Source: Sphingomonas bisphenolicum (GTDB taxonomy: Bacteria; Pseudomonadota; Alphaproteobacteria; Sphingomonadales; Sphingomonadaceae). Taken from it: a DNA stretch of 64,000 nucleotides. Under the pieces are notes generated by a model, which had not been told where the DNA came from, ran no database searches, and saw only the letters and a list, made by a program, of their open reading frames with translations. The translations under genes were made by a program, and so were the position numbers. Location of the stretch: contig NZ_AP018817.1 of NCBI RefSeq assembly GCF_024349785.1, positions 961,501 through 1,025,500 of the forward strand, in the 5' to 3' direction. How positions within the stretch are numbered: position 1 is the stretch's first letter; every line of letters starts with the position of its first letter. Below, in pieces: positions 28,914-39,192 of this stretch.

Positions 28914-29834
28914 CTATTTCCCCGCGGCGGCCTCCAGTTCCGCGATCCGTTCCGAGCAGACCTGATGGACGACGCGGCCAAGTTCCTCGACCCGTTCACC
29001 GAGCCATGCCAGTTCTTCCGTGCTGATCCGGTAGTGCCGGGAATAGCGGGCCTTGGTGTAAGCCTCTTTCAGCTTCTGGAACATGGCGCGTTCGCGACGT
29101 GTGGCTTCTGGCCAGATGCCGTAGAGGCGGCGATCCAGCCCTTCGGCCAGCGACCGCAGGAAGGCGATGTTGTGGTTGTGGGGCGCGTAGAAGGTCAGGG
29201 TGAGGAGCAGGCCCTGATATAGACCTTCAACAGCTTGATGCAGATTGAAAGCGGCCTTTTTCCAGCTGCGTCGCTCCATACAAAATTTATAGATCTCGAG
29301 TTGCTCTGCCGCGCTGGCGACATGCTCTTCGAAATACTCTCTCGCCGTCGTCAGCGCCTGCTGGGGTGTCTTTGGCTTGGGCGTCGCCAGTTCGCTACCG
29401 TCCGTCTCGTAGAGCGCAATCCCGTCCTTGGCGACTTCCATAAAGAAGACGCGCCCATGGGCGAGGCCGTCATTCACCTCGTGCAGCGAATGGACGATGA
29501 AATTGACCGGCGTGCGCAGCGTCTTCTCGATCGTGTAGGCCCGGATCAGCCGCTCTTCGGCCTTGGCCCAGTATGCCGCCCGGTCGGTCAGTTCCTTCTG
29601 GCTGACGATGATGAAGATATCGTAGTCGGACTTGTACTGGTTTGCCGACAGTGGCGCATCGACCCAGTCGCCCCGCGCGTGGCTCCCAAACAGCACGATC
29701 TTGAGGATGCGCGCGCCCTTGCGAGGCCCGGTGGCATTCCCGATTGCGTCACAAAATTCTTCGAAAATGACCTCGACGATGCGCTCAAGCTCGCGCTGCT
29801 TGGCCGCAGGAAGATGGTCGATATCAGTGCGCAT
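28914..29834 (-). CDS. Nucleotidyltransferase-HEPN fusion protein
   Basis: 306 residues. The N-terminal MNT-type nucleotidyltransferase has GSHARGDW and SDYDIFIIV, an intact active site. The C-terminal HEPN-like helical domain (about 165-300) has KKAAFNLHQAVEGLYQGLLLTL and KARYSRHYRIS. Separate MNT and HEPN proteins form toxin-antitoxin pairs in which the MNT AMPylates the HEPN RNase; here the two are fused. The upstream codon TTG at 29840 is a possible start, ATG at 29834 is preferred. Confidence 0.85.
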   Translation of the reverse strand: MRTDIDHLPAAKQRELERIVEVIFEEFCDAIGNATGPRKGARILKIVLFGSHARGDWVDAPLSANQYKSDYDIFIIVSQKELTDRAAYWAKAEERLIRAYTIEKTLRTPVNFIVHSLHEVNDGLAHGRVFFMEVAKDGIALYETDGSELATPKPKTPQQALTTAREYFEEHVASAAEQLEIYKFCMERRSWKKAAFNLHQAVEGLYQGLLLTLTFYAPHNHNIAFLRSLAEGLDRRLYGIWPEATRRERAMFQKLKEAYTKARYSRHYRISTEELAWLGERVEELGRVVHQVCSERIAELEAAAGK

Positions 29835-30234
29835 TGCCAAGATTCTTTCGGCATTCGCTGTTGTTTGGCAAGCGCAATCGTTGCAAGGCTATGGCTTAAT
29901 GATCAAACCGTTCGAAACCCCTTGTCCGCAGTCCATTCATCGGGAAGGCGGAGTATGAACGACTGGGGCTGGGACTTTGCTGCCGTTCGCAGGCGACATT
30001 TCGGACGGCAGCTCCTGTCGGGAACGGACGTCCGGCGTTAAGGCTACCGACGTCTCAGAACGACGCGAGCTGGGCCGGAAACGGGCTGTCAGCTTCTAAC
30101 CGCTCAGATGCGGGAAGCGACATTAGCTCGGCTGGCATTTCAGTGGTCTATAAGCCCCCTTCGGCGCCGACCTTGAGCAGCGCCCACGGCGAAAAGCTGT
30201 TTCGTAATTGCGTGACCCGCGATAATCAGTGCTG
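29835..30234. other. Divergent intergenic region before hsdR
   Basis: About 400 bp between the MNT-HEPN and hsdR genes. A 28-codon frame (29955-30041) with a weak GGAGT site looks fortuitous. Promoters for both flanking units must lie here, but I cannot name boxes. Confidence 0.4.
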
Positions 30235-33200
30235 ATGGTTGGGGGAAATTCAAACTTTGCATTTCTTCAGAAGCTTGAGCCCCAGGTCTATCGCCTGGGG
30301 CTACTCGCGGAGCGCTATTTTGCAGAAGACCCGAACACATGCCTGATCAAGCTGCGTCAACTCTCTGAACTGACCGCGCAACTAACTGCCTCGCGGTATG
30401 GTCTTGAGGTTTTCCCCAGTGACAATCTTGCCGATATACTTCGGCGTTTGAAGTTTGAATGCAGCCTGCCCGGCGAAGTCGGTGACTTGTTCCATTCTCT
30501 TCGCATCGCTGGAAATCAGGCGGCTCATGGCAGCGCGGACGATCACGCCGGTGCGCTCAATGGGCTCAAGCTCGCCCGTCAGCTTGCCATCTGGTATTCG
30601 CGAACCTTTCACAATCCAGCCGACAAGTTCGGCCCATTTGTCCCGCCAGCACGCCCCACCGACGCTGATGCCGCACTTGCCCAGGAATTGGATCGTCTCA
30701 AAGCCCAACTGGCAGCAACGCAGACCGAGGCGGAGCGACTCAAAGCGGAAGCTGTCGCGGCAGAAGCAAAGCTAAAGTCGGCAGCGGAGACCGCCGCTAA
30801 CGAGCGGCAAGAGCGCGCAATCTGGGAGAGTTTGGCTGAAGAGGCGGACAAAGGACGCTCCGAACTTGCGGAGCAACTCGAGGCCGCGCTCTCGTTCGCG
30901 AAGGGCAACAACGCCCCAGCGCTTGAAATCGTGGCGGAATTGGCTAGGGATGCCGCCGATCAGATCAATCTCGATGAGGCTGGCACTCGGGCGCTGATCG
31001 ACCAGCAACTTCGTGACGCCGGATGGGAGGCGGATACCCCGGCCTTGCGCTACGCGAGTGATAGCCGCCCGGTCAAAGGGCGAAATCGGGCTATCGCTGA
31101 ATGGCCGACGATGACGGGACCTGCTGATTACGCCTTGTTCTGCGGGATGACCCTGGTTGGAACGATCGAGGCCAAACGTCGCAATCGCAACGTCATGGCC
31201 GTTTTGCGTCAGGCCGAACGCTATGCCTCCGACATCCATATGCAGGAGGCCGAATTTGCCGAAGATGGACCTTGGCTCGAATTCAAAGCCCCGTTTGCAT
31301 TCTCAACGAATGGTCGCCCGTATCTGAAGCAAGTGGAAGCACTGTCTGGCATCTGGCGGCGCGACCTTCGCGATCCCAATAATCCGGCAGAAGTTTTGGC
31401 CGGCTGGCCTTCGCCCAAGGGCCTGCTGGAACGACTGTCTGTCAACAAAGTGGCTGCCCATAAGGAACTCGCATCGCAGCCGTTCGACTTTGGCTTTCCC
31501 CTTCGACACTACCAGCGCGAGGCCATTCAAGCCGTCGAGGCGGGGTTGGCGGACAATCGCCGCGCGATGCTGGTGGCGATGGCCACCGGAACGGGCAAGA
31601 CCAAGCTCGCCATCGCGATGCTCTATCGGTTGATTTCGGCCCGGCGTTTCCGACGGGTCTGTTTCGTCGTCGACAGAAGCGCTCTCGGTCGCCAGACCAA
31701 GGATGAATTCACCACAACCAAGGTGGTCAATGGCAAGGCCTTTGCCGATATCTTCGGCTTGAAGGGCTTGGCCGATGTGACCCCTGATGACGATACCCGG
31801 GTGCATATCTGCACGATTCAGGGCCTAGTGCGCAGAGTGCTCTATTCCGCGAGCGCCGAAGACGCGCCGCCAATCGATCAATACGACCTGATGATCGTCG
31901 ATGAATGCCACCGGGGCTATCTGCTCGACCGGGAAATGTCCGATGGCGATCTCAGCTTCCGCGATCAGTCGGACTATGTCTCGAAATATCGCCGGGTCCT
32001 TGAGCATTTCGATGCGGTCAAGATCGGCCTAACCGCGACGCCCGCGCTACACACGACCGACATTTTCGGAAAACCAGTCTTCACCTATTCCTACCGTGAA
32101 GCCGTAGTCGACGGCTTTCTCAACGATCACGAGCCGCCCATCCGGATTGCCACCAAGCTCTCGGAAGGCGGCATCCACTTCGTGCGCGATGATACGGTCG
32201 ATTTCGTCCATCCCCCGACCGGCCAGGTGGAAACGATCACGCTTGCCGATGAGGTCGATTTCGAAGTCGAGCAATTCAACAAGGGTGTTGTGACCGTCCC
32301 GTTCAACCGGGCGGTTGCCGAAGAACTGGTCAAATACATCGATCCCGGCGATCCCGATAAGACGCTGATCTTCGCCGCCTCGAAGGCGCACGCCGATATC
32401 CTCGTCAAGGAGTTGCGCGACGCGTTCCGCAAAGCCTACGGCCCGTTGAAAGATGAAGCCGTCCAGCGGTTGACCGGCGATGTCGATAAGATCGAAAACC
32501 TGATCTTGTCCTTCCGCAACGACCCGCTGCCCAAAGTCGCGGTGACCGTCGATCTGCTGACCACAGGCGTCGACGTCCCGAAGATCACCAACATCGTTTT
32601 CATGCGACGAGTGAACAGCCGTATTCTTTATGAGCAGATGCTTGGCCGTGCGACGCGCCTCTGCCCTGAAATTGGCAAAGAAGCATTTCGTATCTTCGAC
32701 GCGGTAGACCTCTACGCGCACTTGCAGGATATGACCGACATGAAGCCGGTCGCTGCAGACCCCAAGTTCACCCTGACCAAACTGTTCGAAGAGCTGGCCG
32801 GTCATGGTGATGCGCCGCACAAGAACCGCGTTCGCGAACAGATCATTGTCCGTCTGCGCCGCCGCATCAAAAAGCTGACACCCGAGATGCGTGCCCGATT
32901 CGAAAAGGAGGCTGGCGAAACACCCGAGGCCAGCCTTGACCGTTTCATGCAAGGTGATCCCGTTGATCTCTCGAACTGGATCTCGGATCGTCCCAATCTC
33001 GGCCCGATCCTCGATTGGATCAATGAGGATGGTACCCCGCGCTATGTGCCGATCAGTGAGCACGATGATGAGGTGGTCAGCGTCACACGCGGTTACGGCA
33101 CCGCTGACAAGCCCGAAGATTTCCTCGACAAGTTCACCCAATTCGTCCGCGACAATGTCAACCGGATCGCCGCCCTGCGGATCGTCGTACAGCGCCCGCA

Positions 33201-33615
33201 GGAACTGACGCGTGAAGAATTGCGCCAGCTCCGGCTTGAGCTGGACGCGGAAGGATTCACCGACAGCAAAATCAAGCGCGCCTGGGCCGATGCCAAAAAC
33301 GAGGACATTGCAGCCTCGATAATCGGCTACGTCCGCCAGGCTGCCATTGGCGACCCTCTCGTTTCCTACGCGGATCGTGTCCGCCACGCTGTCGATGCCA
33401 TCCTGCGCAAGCGGCAATGGACCGAGGTCCAGCGCAAATGGATCGAGCGCATTGGCCGCCAGCTCGAACTCGAGATCGTGGTGGACCGGGCCGCGTTTGA
33501 TGCCGAGCCATTTGCCTCGCTTGGTGGCTGGCCACGGATTGACCGTGTCTTTAATGGCGAGCTGGAACAGGTCGTTCGCGACATTAATGAGAATATCTGG
33601 AAAGAGGCAGGGTAA
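30235..33615 (+). CDS. hsdR: Type I restriction enzyme R subunit (EcoEI-like)
   Basis: ATP-dependent translocase/nuclease subunit of a type I restriction system, 1126 residues. A DUF4145-type N-terminal domain (about 10-115) leads into a coiled coil (about 140-220), the PD-(D/E)xK nuclease (TGPADYALFCG ... VGTIEAKRRNRNV), the SF2 motor (Walker A MATGTGKTKLA, motif II VDECHRG, motif III GLTATPALH, motif VI region EQMLGRATRLCPE) and an EcoEI-type C-terminal domain. Full length. Stop overlaps the hsdM start (TAATG). Confidence 0.95.
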   Translation: MVGGNSNFAFLQKLEPQVYRLGLLAERYFAEDPNTCLIKLRQLSELTAQLTASRYGLEVFPSDNLADILRRLKFECSLPGEVGDLFHSLRIAGNQAAHGSADDHAGALNGLKLARQLAIWYSRTFHNPADKFGPFVPPARPTDADAALAQELDRLKAQLAATQTEAERLKAEAVAAEAKLKSAAETAANERQERAIWESLAEEADKGRSELAEQLEAALSFAKGNNAPALEIVAELARDAADQINLDEAGTRALIDQQLRDAGWEADTPALRYASDSRPVKGRNRAIAEWPTMTGPADYALFCGMTLVGTIEAKRRNRNVMAVLRQAERYASDIHMQEAEFAEDGPWLEFKAPFAFSTNGRPYLKQVEALSGIWRRDLRDPNNPAEVLAGWPSPKGLLERLSVNKVAAHKELASQPFDFGFPLRHYQREAIQAVEAGLADNRRAMLVAMATGTGKTKLAIAMLYRLISARRFRRVCFVVDRSALGRQTKDEFTTTKVVNGKAFADIFGLKGLADVTPDDDTRVHICTIQGLVRRVLYSASAEDAPPIDQYDLMIVDECHRGYLLDREMSDGDLSFRDQSDYVSKYRRVLEHFDAVKIGLTATPALHTTDIFGKPVFTYSYREAVVDGFLNDHEPPIRIATKLSEGGIHFVRDDTVDFVHPPTGQVETITLADEVDFEVEQFNKGVVTVPFNRAVAEELVKYIDPGDPDKTLIFAASKAHADILVKELRDAFRKAYGPLKDEAVQRLTGDVDKIENLILSFRNDPLPKVAVTVDLLTTGVDVPKITNIVFMRRVNSRILYEQMLGRATRLCPEIGKEAFRIFDAVDLYAHLQDMTDMKPVAADPKFTLTKLFEELAGHGDAPHKNRVREQIIVRLRRRIKKLTPEMRARFEKEAGETPEASLDRFMQGDPVDLSNWISDRPNLGPILDWINEDGTPRYVPISEHDDEVVSVTRGYGTADKPEDFLDKFTQFVRDNVNRIAALRIVVQRPQELTREELRQLRLELDAEGFTDSKIKRAWADAKNEDIAASIIGYVRQAAIGDPLVSYADRVRHAVDAILRKRQWTEVQRKWIERIGRQLELEIVVDRAAFDAEPFASLGGWPRIDRVFNGELEQVVRDINENIWKEAG

Positions 33616-35084
33616 TGAACGGATCTAGGGCGCGTGAGACCGTTCAAAAGCTGTGGAACGCCAGCAAAAGCCTGCAAGGCGGCGGCGTCAGCTATTACGA
33701 GTATGTCACAGAGCTGACCTACCTTCTGCTGCTCAAGATGCTCGAAGAGGTTTCACGTGACGGCAAGAAGTTGGAAGAGCGCCTTCCTGCCGATTGCCGC
33801 TGGGGTGCGCTCAAAAAGCTGGAAGGCGAAGCCCGGCTCGTTCGGTATCGCGCATTGCTGCTCGAACTTGGCACGCGGGCTGACATCAATTTCCCGCTGG
33901 TGAAACAGGTGTTTACCGATGCGAAGACATCGCTGACCAAGGCGACCGCGCTTACCTCCCTCATCACGACCATCGACAATGTCGACTGGTATGCTGCAGA
34001 GGAAGATGGCCTTGGCGACCTTTACGAGGGCTTGCTTGAACGCACGACATCGGAACGCAAATCGAAGGCTGGGCAGTACTTCACCCCGCGCCCGCTCATC
34101 GACACGATCATCGAACTGGTGCAGCCCAAGGCGGGGGAGATCATCCAGGACCCGGCAGCAGGAACCGGCGGTTTCCTGATCTCGGCGCACCGCGCGATCT
34201 TGCGCGACACCGACGATCTGATGAAGCTGAGCCCGGAAATGGCGCACTTCCAGCGCCACAATGCCTTCCAGGGCGCAGAGCTGATCACCGGCACCCACCG
34301 CCTCAATACCATGAACCTGCTGCTGCACGGCATCGACCAGCCCATCGACTGTATCGACGCGCTGACATCTGATGCCGAGAAGTTCGACAAGGCGGATCTG
34401 ATCCTCACAAATCCGCCGTTCAACAAGTTCCCGGAACGCGTCACCCGTAGTGATTTCGTGATCACCGCCGGGGCCGCCAAAGGCCCGCTACCCTTCGTCG
34501 AACACGTCGTGCGCAACCTGAAAGTTGGTGGCCGCGCCGCTATCGTGATCCCCGATAACGTACTGTTCGAAGACAATATGGGCCGCGATCTGCGCAATTG
34601 GCTGATGGACCTGTGCGATCTGCACACCATCCTGCGCCTGCCCACCGGAATCTTCTATGCGCAGGGCGTCAAGACCAACGTCATGTTCCTGACCAAGAAG
34701 TCCGAGGAACGCATCGGCGCGACCAAGCAGGTCTGGTTCTATGACCTGCGGGCGCAGATGCCCAACTTCGGCAAGACCCGCACGCTGACGGCAGACGATT
34801 TCGCGCCGTTCGTAAAAGCCTACGGACCCGATCCGTTCGGCACTGCCAAGCGCGAGGACGAAGGCGAAGCCGGGCGGTTCCGCGCCTTCACGCGCGAAGA
34901 CATCGCCAAGCGCAATGATTACCTCGACATTTCCTGGCTCCGCGAGGACGAGGAAGAAGTCGAGGAAGGCTTGACCGAGCCCGATGACATCGCCGCCGCC
35001 ATCCTTGGCCACCTGCGCGCCGCGCTGGAGGAGATCGAGGCGGTTGCTGACGAACTGGCCGAGACCGAAAAGGTTGAGGCGTGA
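33615..35084 (+). CDS. hsdM: Type I restriction-modification DNA methyltransferase subunit M
   Basis: 489 residues. N-terminal helical domain (about 1-140), then the N6-adenine methyltransferase domain: GQYFTPRPLIDTIIELV, SAM motif DPAAGTGGFLISAH and catalytic NPPF in ILTNPPFNKFPERV. The acidic C terminus reads LREDEEEVEEGLTEP. It should act with an HsdS subunit for sequence recognition, but no hsdS is present in the window. Confidence 0.96.
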   Translation: MNGSRARETVQKLWNASKSLQGGGVSYYEYVTELTYLLLLKMLEEVSRDGKKLEERLPADCRWGALKKLEGEARLVRYRALLLELGTRADINFPLVKQVFTDAKTSLTKATALTSLITTIDNVDWYAAEEDGLGDLYEGLLERTTSERKSKAGQYFTPRPLIDTIIELVQPKAGEIIQDPAAGTGGFLISAHRAILRDTDDLMKLSPEMAHFQRHNAFQGAELITGTHRLNTMNLLLHGIDQPIDCIDALTSDAEKFDKADLILTNPPFNKFPERVTRSDFVITAGAAKGPLPFVEHVVRNLKVGGRAAIVIPDNVLFEDNMGRDLRNWLMDLCDLHTILRLPTGIFYAQGVKTNVMFLTKKSEERIGATKQVWFYDLRAQMPNFGKTRTLTADDFAPFVKAYGPDPFGTAKREDEGEAGRFRAFTREDIAKRNDYLDISWLREDEEEVEEGLTEPDDIAAAILGHLRAALEEIEAVADELAETEKVEA

Positions 35085-35851
35085 CTTGTAACGTCTATTT
35101 GGAGACGACAGGCCTCCAGCGGGATTTGGAACCCGTCAACGATCTGCGTGAATCGGGGACGCCGTTCGTCGATCTAAACTACAGCATGAGGAAGGCCGCG
35201 CTTGAACGCGCTCATGAAATTAGGAAGTTCGAAATCGAGCTTTATTGGAAGCGAGCGAATTATTTCTGGTTGTTGCAGGCTGCCGTTTTCGCTGCAATCG
35301 GCTTGATTTGGAAAGGCGGGGCCGACGGAGTCCCTGTGACAGTGCCCGTGGCACTCGCTGCGCTTGGCACGGTTACGGCGGCGGCAGGTTGGTTCTCAGC
35401 TCAGGGATCGAAATTCTGGCAAGAGAATTGGGAGCATCATATCGACATGCTGGAAGACGACTTTGAAGGTCGACTTCACAAGACTGCATATGTCGGAAAA
35501 TATGGTCTTCGTTGGTCAGTCTCTGGCGTGAACGACAGATTGAGTATCTGTTTCTTTGTTTTCTGGTTGTTTCTGTTGGCGGCAGCATCTCATGTTGCGA
35601 ACCCCAACTGGACATTGCGGCCATCTGACTTTCAGGCTTCCATAAGCTTGACGGAAATCGTGAGCATTGCCTGCTGGATCGGTGCAGCGCTCGGGATTTG
35701 GGCCATCTATTGGCGTCCTACAGAACTCAAAGGCAAAAAGGTCGAATTTGAAGTTCAAGAAGAACGCCAGCCAGTGCAGACGTTTCGCCCACGCTTGACC
35801 AAGGACAAGAATGCCAGGCCCTATCTCGTCGATCGGGAGCCTAAAACATGA
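35081..35851 (+). CDS. RipA/SLATT-like small membrane protein of the restriction operon
   Basis: 256 residues starting at a GTG that overlaps the hsdM stop (GTGA). Paired transmembrane helices (about 65-82 and 88-105) follow a basic amphipathic segment KFEIELYWKRANYFW; two more hydrophobic stretches occur near 150-168 and 190-208. The N-terminal 2TM unit resembles the second membrane protein of this island (43751). Such proteins are known as accessory membrane components in defence operons, with a possible role in membrane damage on activation. Function here is inferred from position only. Confidence 0.7.
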   Translation: MTCNVYLETTGLQRDLEPVNDLRESGTPFVDLNYSMRKAALERAHEIRKFEIELYWKRANYFWLLQAAVFAAIGLIWKGGADGVPVTVPVALAALGTVTAAAGWFSAQGSKFWQENWEHHIDMLEDDFEGRLHKTAYVGKYGLRWSVSGVNDRLSICFFVFWLFLLAAASHVANPNWTLRPSDFQASISLTEIVSIACWIGAALGIWAIYWRPTELKGKKVEFEVQEERQPVQTFRPRLTKDKNARPYLVDREPKT

Positions 35852-36706
35852 CCTCCGAAACTTTTGGTCGTACCATCCAGCTTTTCCTCGTCGATGGCAC
35901 TCCCATCGGCCTGCGCAAGGCAACCATTCATGGTTGGACTGGACTCACCTTTGTCGCCACTGGTACCACCTTTGCCGCGCTGACGGCCCGGCCAGAGCTG
36001 GACCGGACGGGCATCTACATCCTGTCTGGCCCCGATGCCGAAGCCGTTGGAGGCACGCGCGCCTATATCGGTTCGGCCAACAGCGTGCGCGAGCGGATCA
36101 AGCAGAGCGCCGCGCAGCGCGAGTTCTGGGAAACCGCGATTGCCGTCACCACCAGCGATGATGATCTGTCTAAGGGCCATGTCGAGTATCTGGAGGCGCG
36201 GCTGATCCATATGGCAACCGAGGCGAACCGCGTTACCCTCGACAATGGCACCAGCCCCGCCGGGCAGCGCCGTCGCCTGCCAGAGGCGGATCAGGCGAAC
36301 ATGGAGCAGTTCCTAGCCAATCTGAAAATCATCCTGCCGGTTGTGGGCCTTGATCTTCTGAAGCCTCAACCGCGCGCGGTGACGCAGACGGCCACCCCGG
36401 TGGCGCAGCGCACCAGCGGCGAGATGACCTTCGAAATCCGCCACAAGTCCGGCGTGCAGGCGCAGGCAGTGGAGGAAGATGGCGAATTCGTGGTACTGGA
36501 AGGTTCGCAGGCGCTGAAGGACACCGGCTATGTCCAGCAAAGCTATGGCGCATTGAAAGACAACCTGGTCAAGCAAGGCGTGCTGCAACCCGGTGCCGAT
36601 GGCCGGTACACCTTCGTCAAGCCCTACAGCTTCTCTAGCCCCTCCGCCGCTGCCGCTGTTGTGCTGGATCGCAACAGCAACGGCTTGTCCGAATGGAAGG
36701 TGAAGG
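35848..36706 (+). pseudogene. GIY-YIG nuclease-family protein with DUF4357-type domain, truncated
   Basis: The GIY-YIG domain is recognisable in DRTGIYILSGPDAE and RAYIGSANSVRERI, with Glu in VEYLEARLI. The C-terminal DUF4357-like domain begins near GYVQQSYGALKDNLVKQG and stops abruptly after SNGLSEWKVK at about residue 286, where IS66 transposase sequence begins. The original C terminus is missing; an extra 94 codons read through the IS66 in the wrong frame. Its start overlaps the preceding gene, so it belonged to the hsd operon. Confidence 0.85.
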
Positions 36707-37712
36707 CATCTGCCGCTTTACCGTCAGGCCGAGATAATGGCCGCCCAAGGCATCGAGATCGACCGCTCGACGCTGGCAGGGTGGGTCGGGCAAGCATCCG
36801 TGCTGCTCGACCCGATCGTCAGTCGCATCCGCGAGGTCGGACTGACGGCTTCAAAGATTCACACCGACGATACGCCGGTCCCTATGCTCGATCCGGGACG
36901 TGGCAAGACGGCAACCGGCAGGCTCTGGGCCTATGCCGTCGACGATCGCGGTTCTGGTGCGACCTCACCGCCGTTGGTCTGGTATGAGTTCACCACCGAC
37001 CGGACAGGCGCACATCCCCAACGGCAGCTGGCCAGTTTCACCGGCTATCTTCAGGCGGACGGCTATGCCGGATACGACAAGCTCTACGACACCAACCGCG
37101 TCACCGAGGTCGCCTGCTGGGCGCATTTCCGCCGCAAGATATTCGACATCCACGCGACCAAGCCGACACCGCTCACCACTGATCTGCTGGAACGCATCGG
37201 CCAACTCTATGAGATCGAAGCAGAGGTTCGCGGCCATCAGCCTGATATCCGACGACGAAGCCGACAGGACCGCACCAAGCCATTGATCGACGAACTGCAC
37301 GAGGCGCTCGACGATGCGCTGCGCCGTCTTTCGCCCAAGTCGGAGATGGCCAAGGCGATCGCTTATGGCCGCAAGCGCTGGGTCGCGCTCACGCGCTTCC
37401 TCGACGATGGCCGACTGGAGATTGATAACAACATTGCGGAGCGCGCCATGCGCTGCGTGGCCCTGGGCCGCAAAAACTGGCTGTTTGCAGGATCAAAGGC
37501 GGGCGGTGATCAGGCCGCTGCCATCTACTCCATCATCGAGACTGCCAAGCTCAATGGCCTCGAACCGCAGGCCTACATCGCCGATGTCATCGCCAAGATC
37601 GCTGGCGACTGGCCTGCCGCGCGCTGGGATGAACTCATGCCTTGGAACTGGCAGCCAGATCAGCAACCGATCGCCGAAGCCGCCTGATCTGCGGCCTCCA
37701 GCCCACGCTTAC
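36707..37712 (+). mobile_element. IS66-family remnant (3' part only)
   Basis: The tnpC transposase begins in mid-domain at the codons for HLPLYRQAEI and continues to 37687. DDE residues are visible in HTDDTPVP, LQADGYAGYD and LEIDNNIAERAMR. About 327 codons remain; the N-terminal part of TnpC and all of tnpA/tnpB are lost. The right end carries CGCTTAC (37706-37712), complementary to the GTAAGCG terminal repeat typical of IS66. Confidence 0.85.
36737..37687 (+). pseudogene. tnpC: IS66 transposase TnpC fragment
   Basis: First in-frame ATG of the truncated transposase. It retains the catalytic region and the C-terminal IS66-C segment ending WDELMPWNWQPDQQPIAEAA. A full TnpC is about 520-560 residues and includes a zinc finger, which is missing here, so it should be inactive. 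Confidence 0.85.
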
Positions 37713-39192
37713 GGAGTATGCCGGGGGCAAGGCGATCAAGGCGATCGCGCGGGATCTGCATGTGTCGCGGAAGGTCATCCGTAAGGCGATCCGAGCGCCG
37801 GAGGGCGCATTCGACTATCAGCGCAAGATTCAGCCACTGCCCAGGATCGGTCCGTTTCAGGATCGTCTGAACACGCTGCTGGAAGAGAACGAGGTGCGCG
37901 GCAGGCGTGAACGGCTGCGGATGACGCGGATCCATGACCTGCTGGTGCGCGAAGGCTTTGAGGGTTCCTACGATGCCGTGCGGCGCTACGCGGCGCGATG
38001 GAAGATCGAACGGCGCAAGGATGCCGGCGATGGCGTCACCGCCTTTATCCCGTTGATGTTCAGGCCAGGCGAGGCCTACCAGTTCGACTGGAGCCATGAG
38101 GATGTCGAGATCGCCGGCAAGCCGATGCGGGTGAAGGTCGCGCATATGCGACTGTGCGCGTCACGCGGGGTCTATGTCCGAGCCTATCCTCGCGAGAGCC
38201 AGGAGATGCTGTTCGACGCGCATGCGCGCGGCTTTGCCTTCTTTGGCGGCGTGCCGGAGCGCGGCATCTACGATAATATGAAGACGGCGGTGACGAGCGT
38301 GTTCACCGGCAAGGAACGAGTCTTCAACCGGCGGTTCCTGATCATGACCGACCATTATATGGTCGAGCCCACGGCCTGCTCGCCTGCGGCGGGATGGGAG
38401 AAGGGCCAGGTCGAGAACCAGGTGCAGACGATCCGTGGCCGCTTCTTCCAGCCCCGGCTGCGGTTCGCCAGCCTCGAAGAGCTTAATGGCTGGCTGGAGG
38501 CCGAGTGTCGGCGCTGGGCGGAACGGCAGGCCCATCCCGAACAGGGAGAGCTGACCGTGGCGCAGGTGCTGGAGATCGAACGATCCGCGCTGCAGCCGAT
38601 GCTGGGGCCGTTCGACGGCTTCAATGAGAGCGAGCATGCCGTGACGGGCACCTGCCTGATCAGCTTCGACCGCAACCGTTACTCGGTGCTCTCGACGGTG
38701 GCACGGCGCACTGTGCAGGTCCGCGCCTATGCCGATCGTATCGTCGTTCGCTGCGGCGAGGAGGTTGTCGCCGAACATCCTCGCTACTTCGGGCGCAACC
38801 GCACGATCTATGATCCCTGGCATTATCTGCCGGTGCTGGCCCGCAAGCCCGGCGCGCTGCGGAACGGCGCCCCCTTCCAGGGCTGGGATCTGCCACCGGC
38901 GCTTGCCCGCCTGCGCCGCAAGCTGGGTAATGGCGACGATGCTGATCGCCGGTTCGTCCGTGTGCTGTCGGCTGTGTTGACCGATGGCCTGGAGCCTGTC
39001 GAAGCGGCGGTGCGCGAGGCACTGGCGACGGGCACGGCAAGCGACGACCTGATCCTGAACATCCTGGCGCGACGCCGGGAACCGCCGCGTCCACTCACGA
39101 TCATCACCTCCGAGGACAGCGCGCTGCGCCATCCTCCGATCGCCGACTGTGCCCGTTACGACCAGCTGAGGACCTTCGATGCAGCGGCATGA
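37713..39192 (+). pseudogene. istA: IS21 transposase IstA, 5'-truncated
   Basis: The frame is open from the IS66 region and has GKAIKAIARDLHVSRKVIRKAIR (HTH), the DDE core (AYQFDWSHEDVEIA, GVPERGIYDNMKTAV, WEKGQVENQV), and the C-terminal Mu-type domain. The residues before GGKAIKA look foreign. The missing part is short, so partial activity cannot be excluded, but its native start is gone. Confidence 0.8.

Noticed and set aside
29955..30041. A 28-codon frame before hsdR
   Set aside because: Weak ribosome site, no resemblance to known leader peptides and no clear downstream coupling.
35848..36987. GIY-YIG protein as a substitute HsdS
   Set aside because: It has no target recognition domain repeats or coiled-coil spacers of HsdS, and its C terminus is lost.
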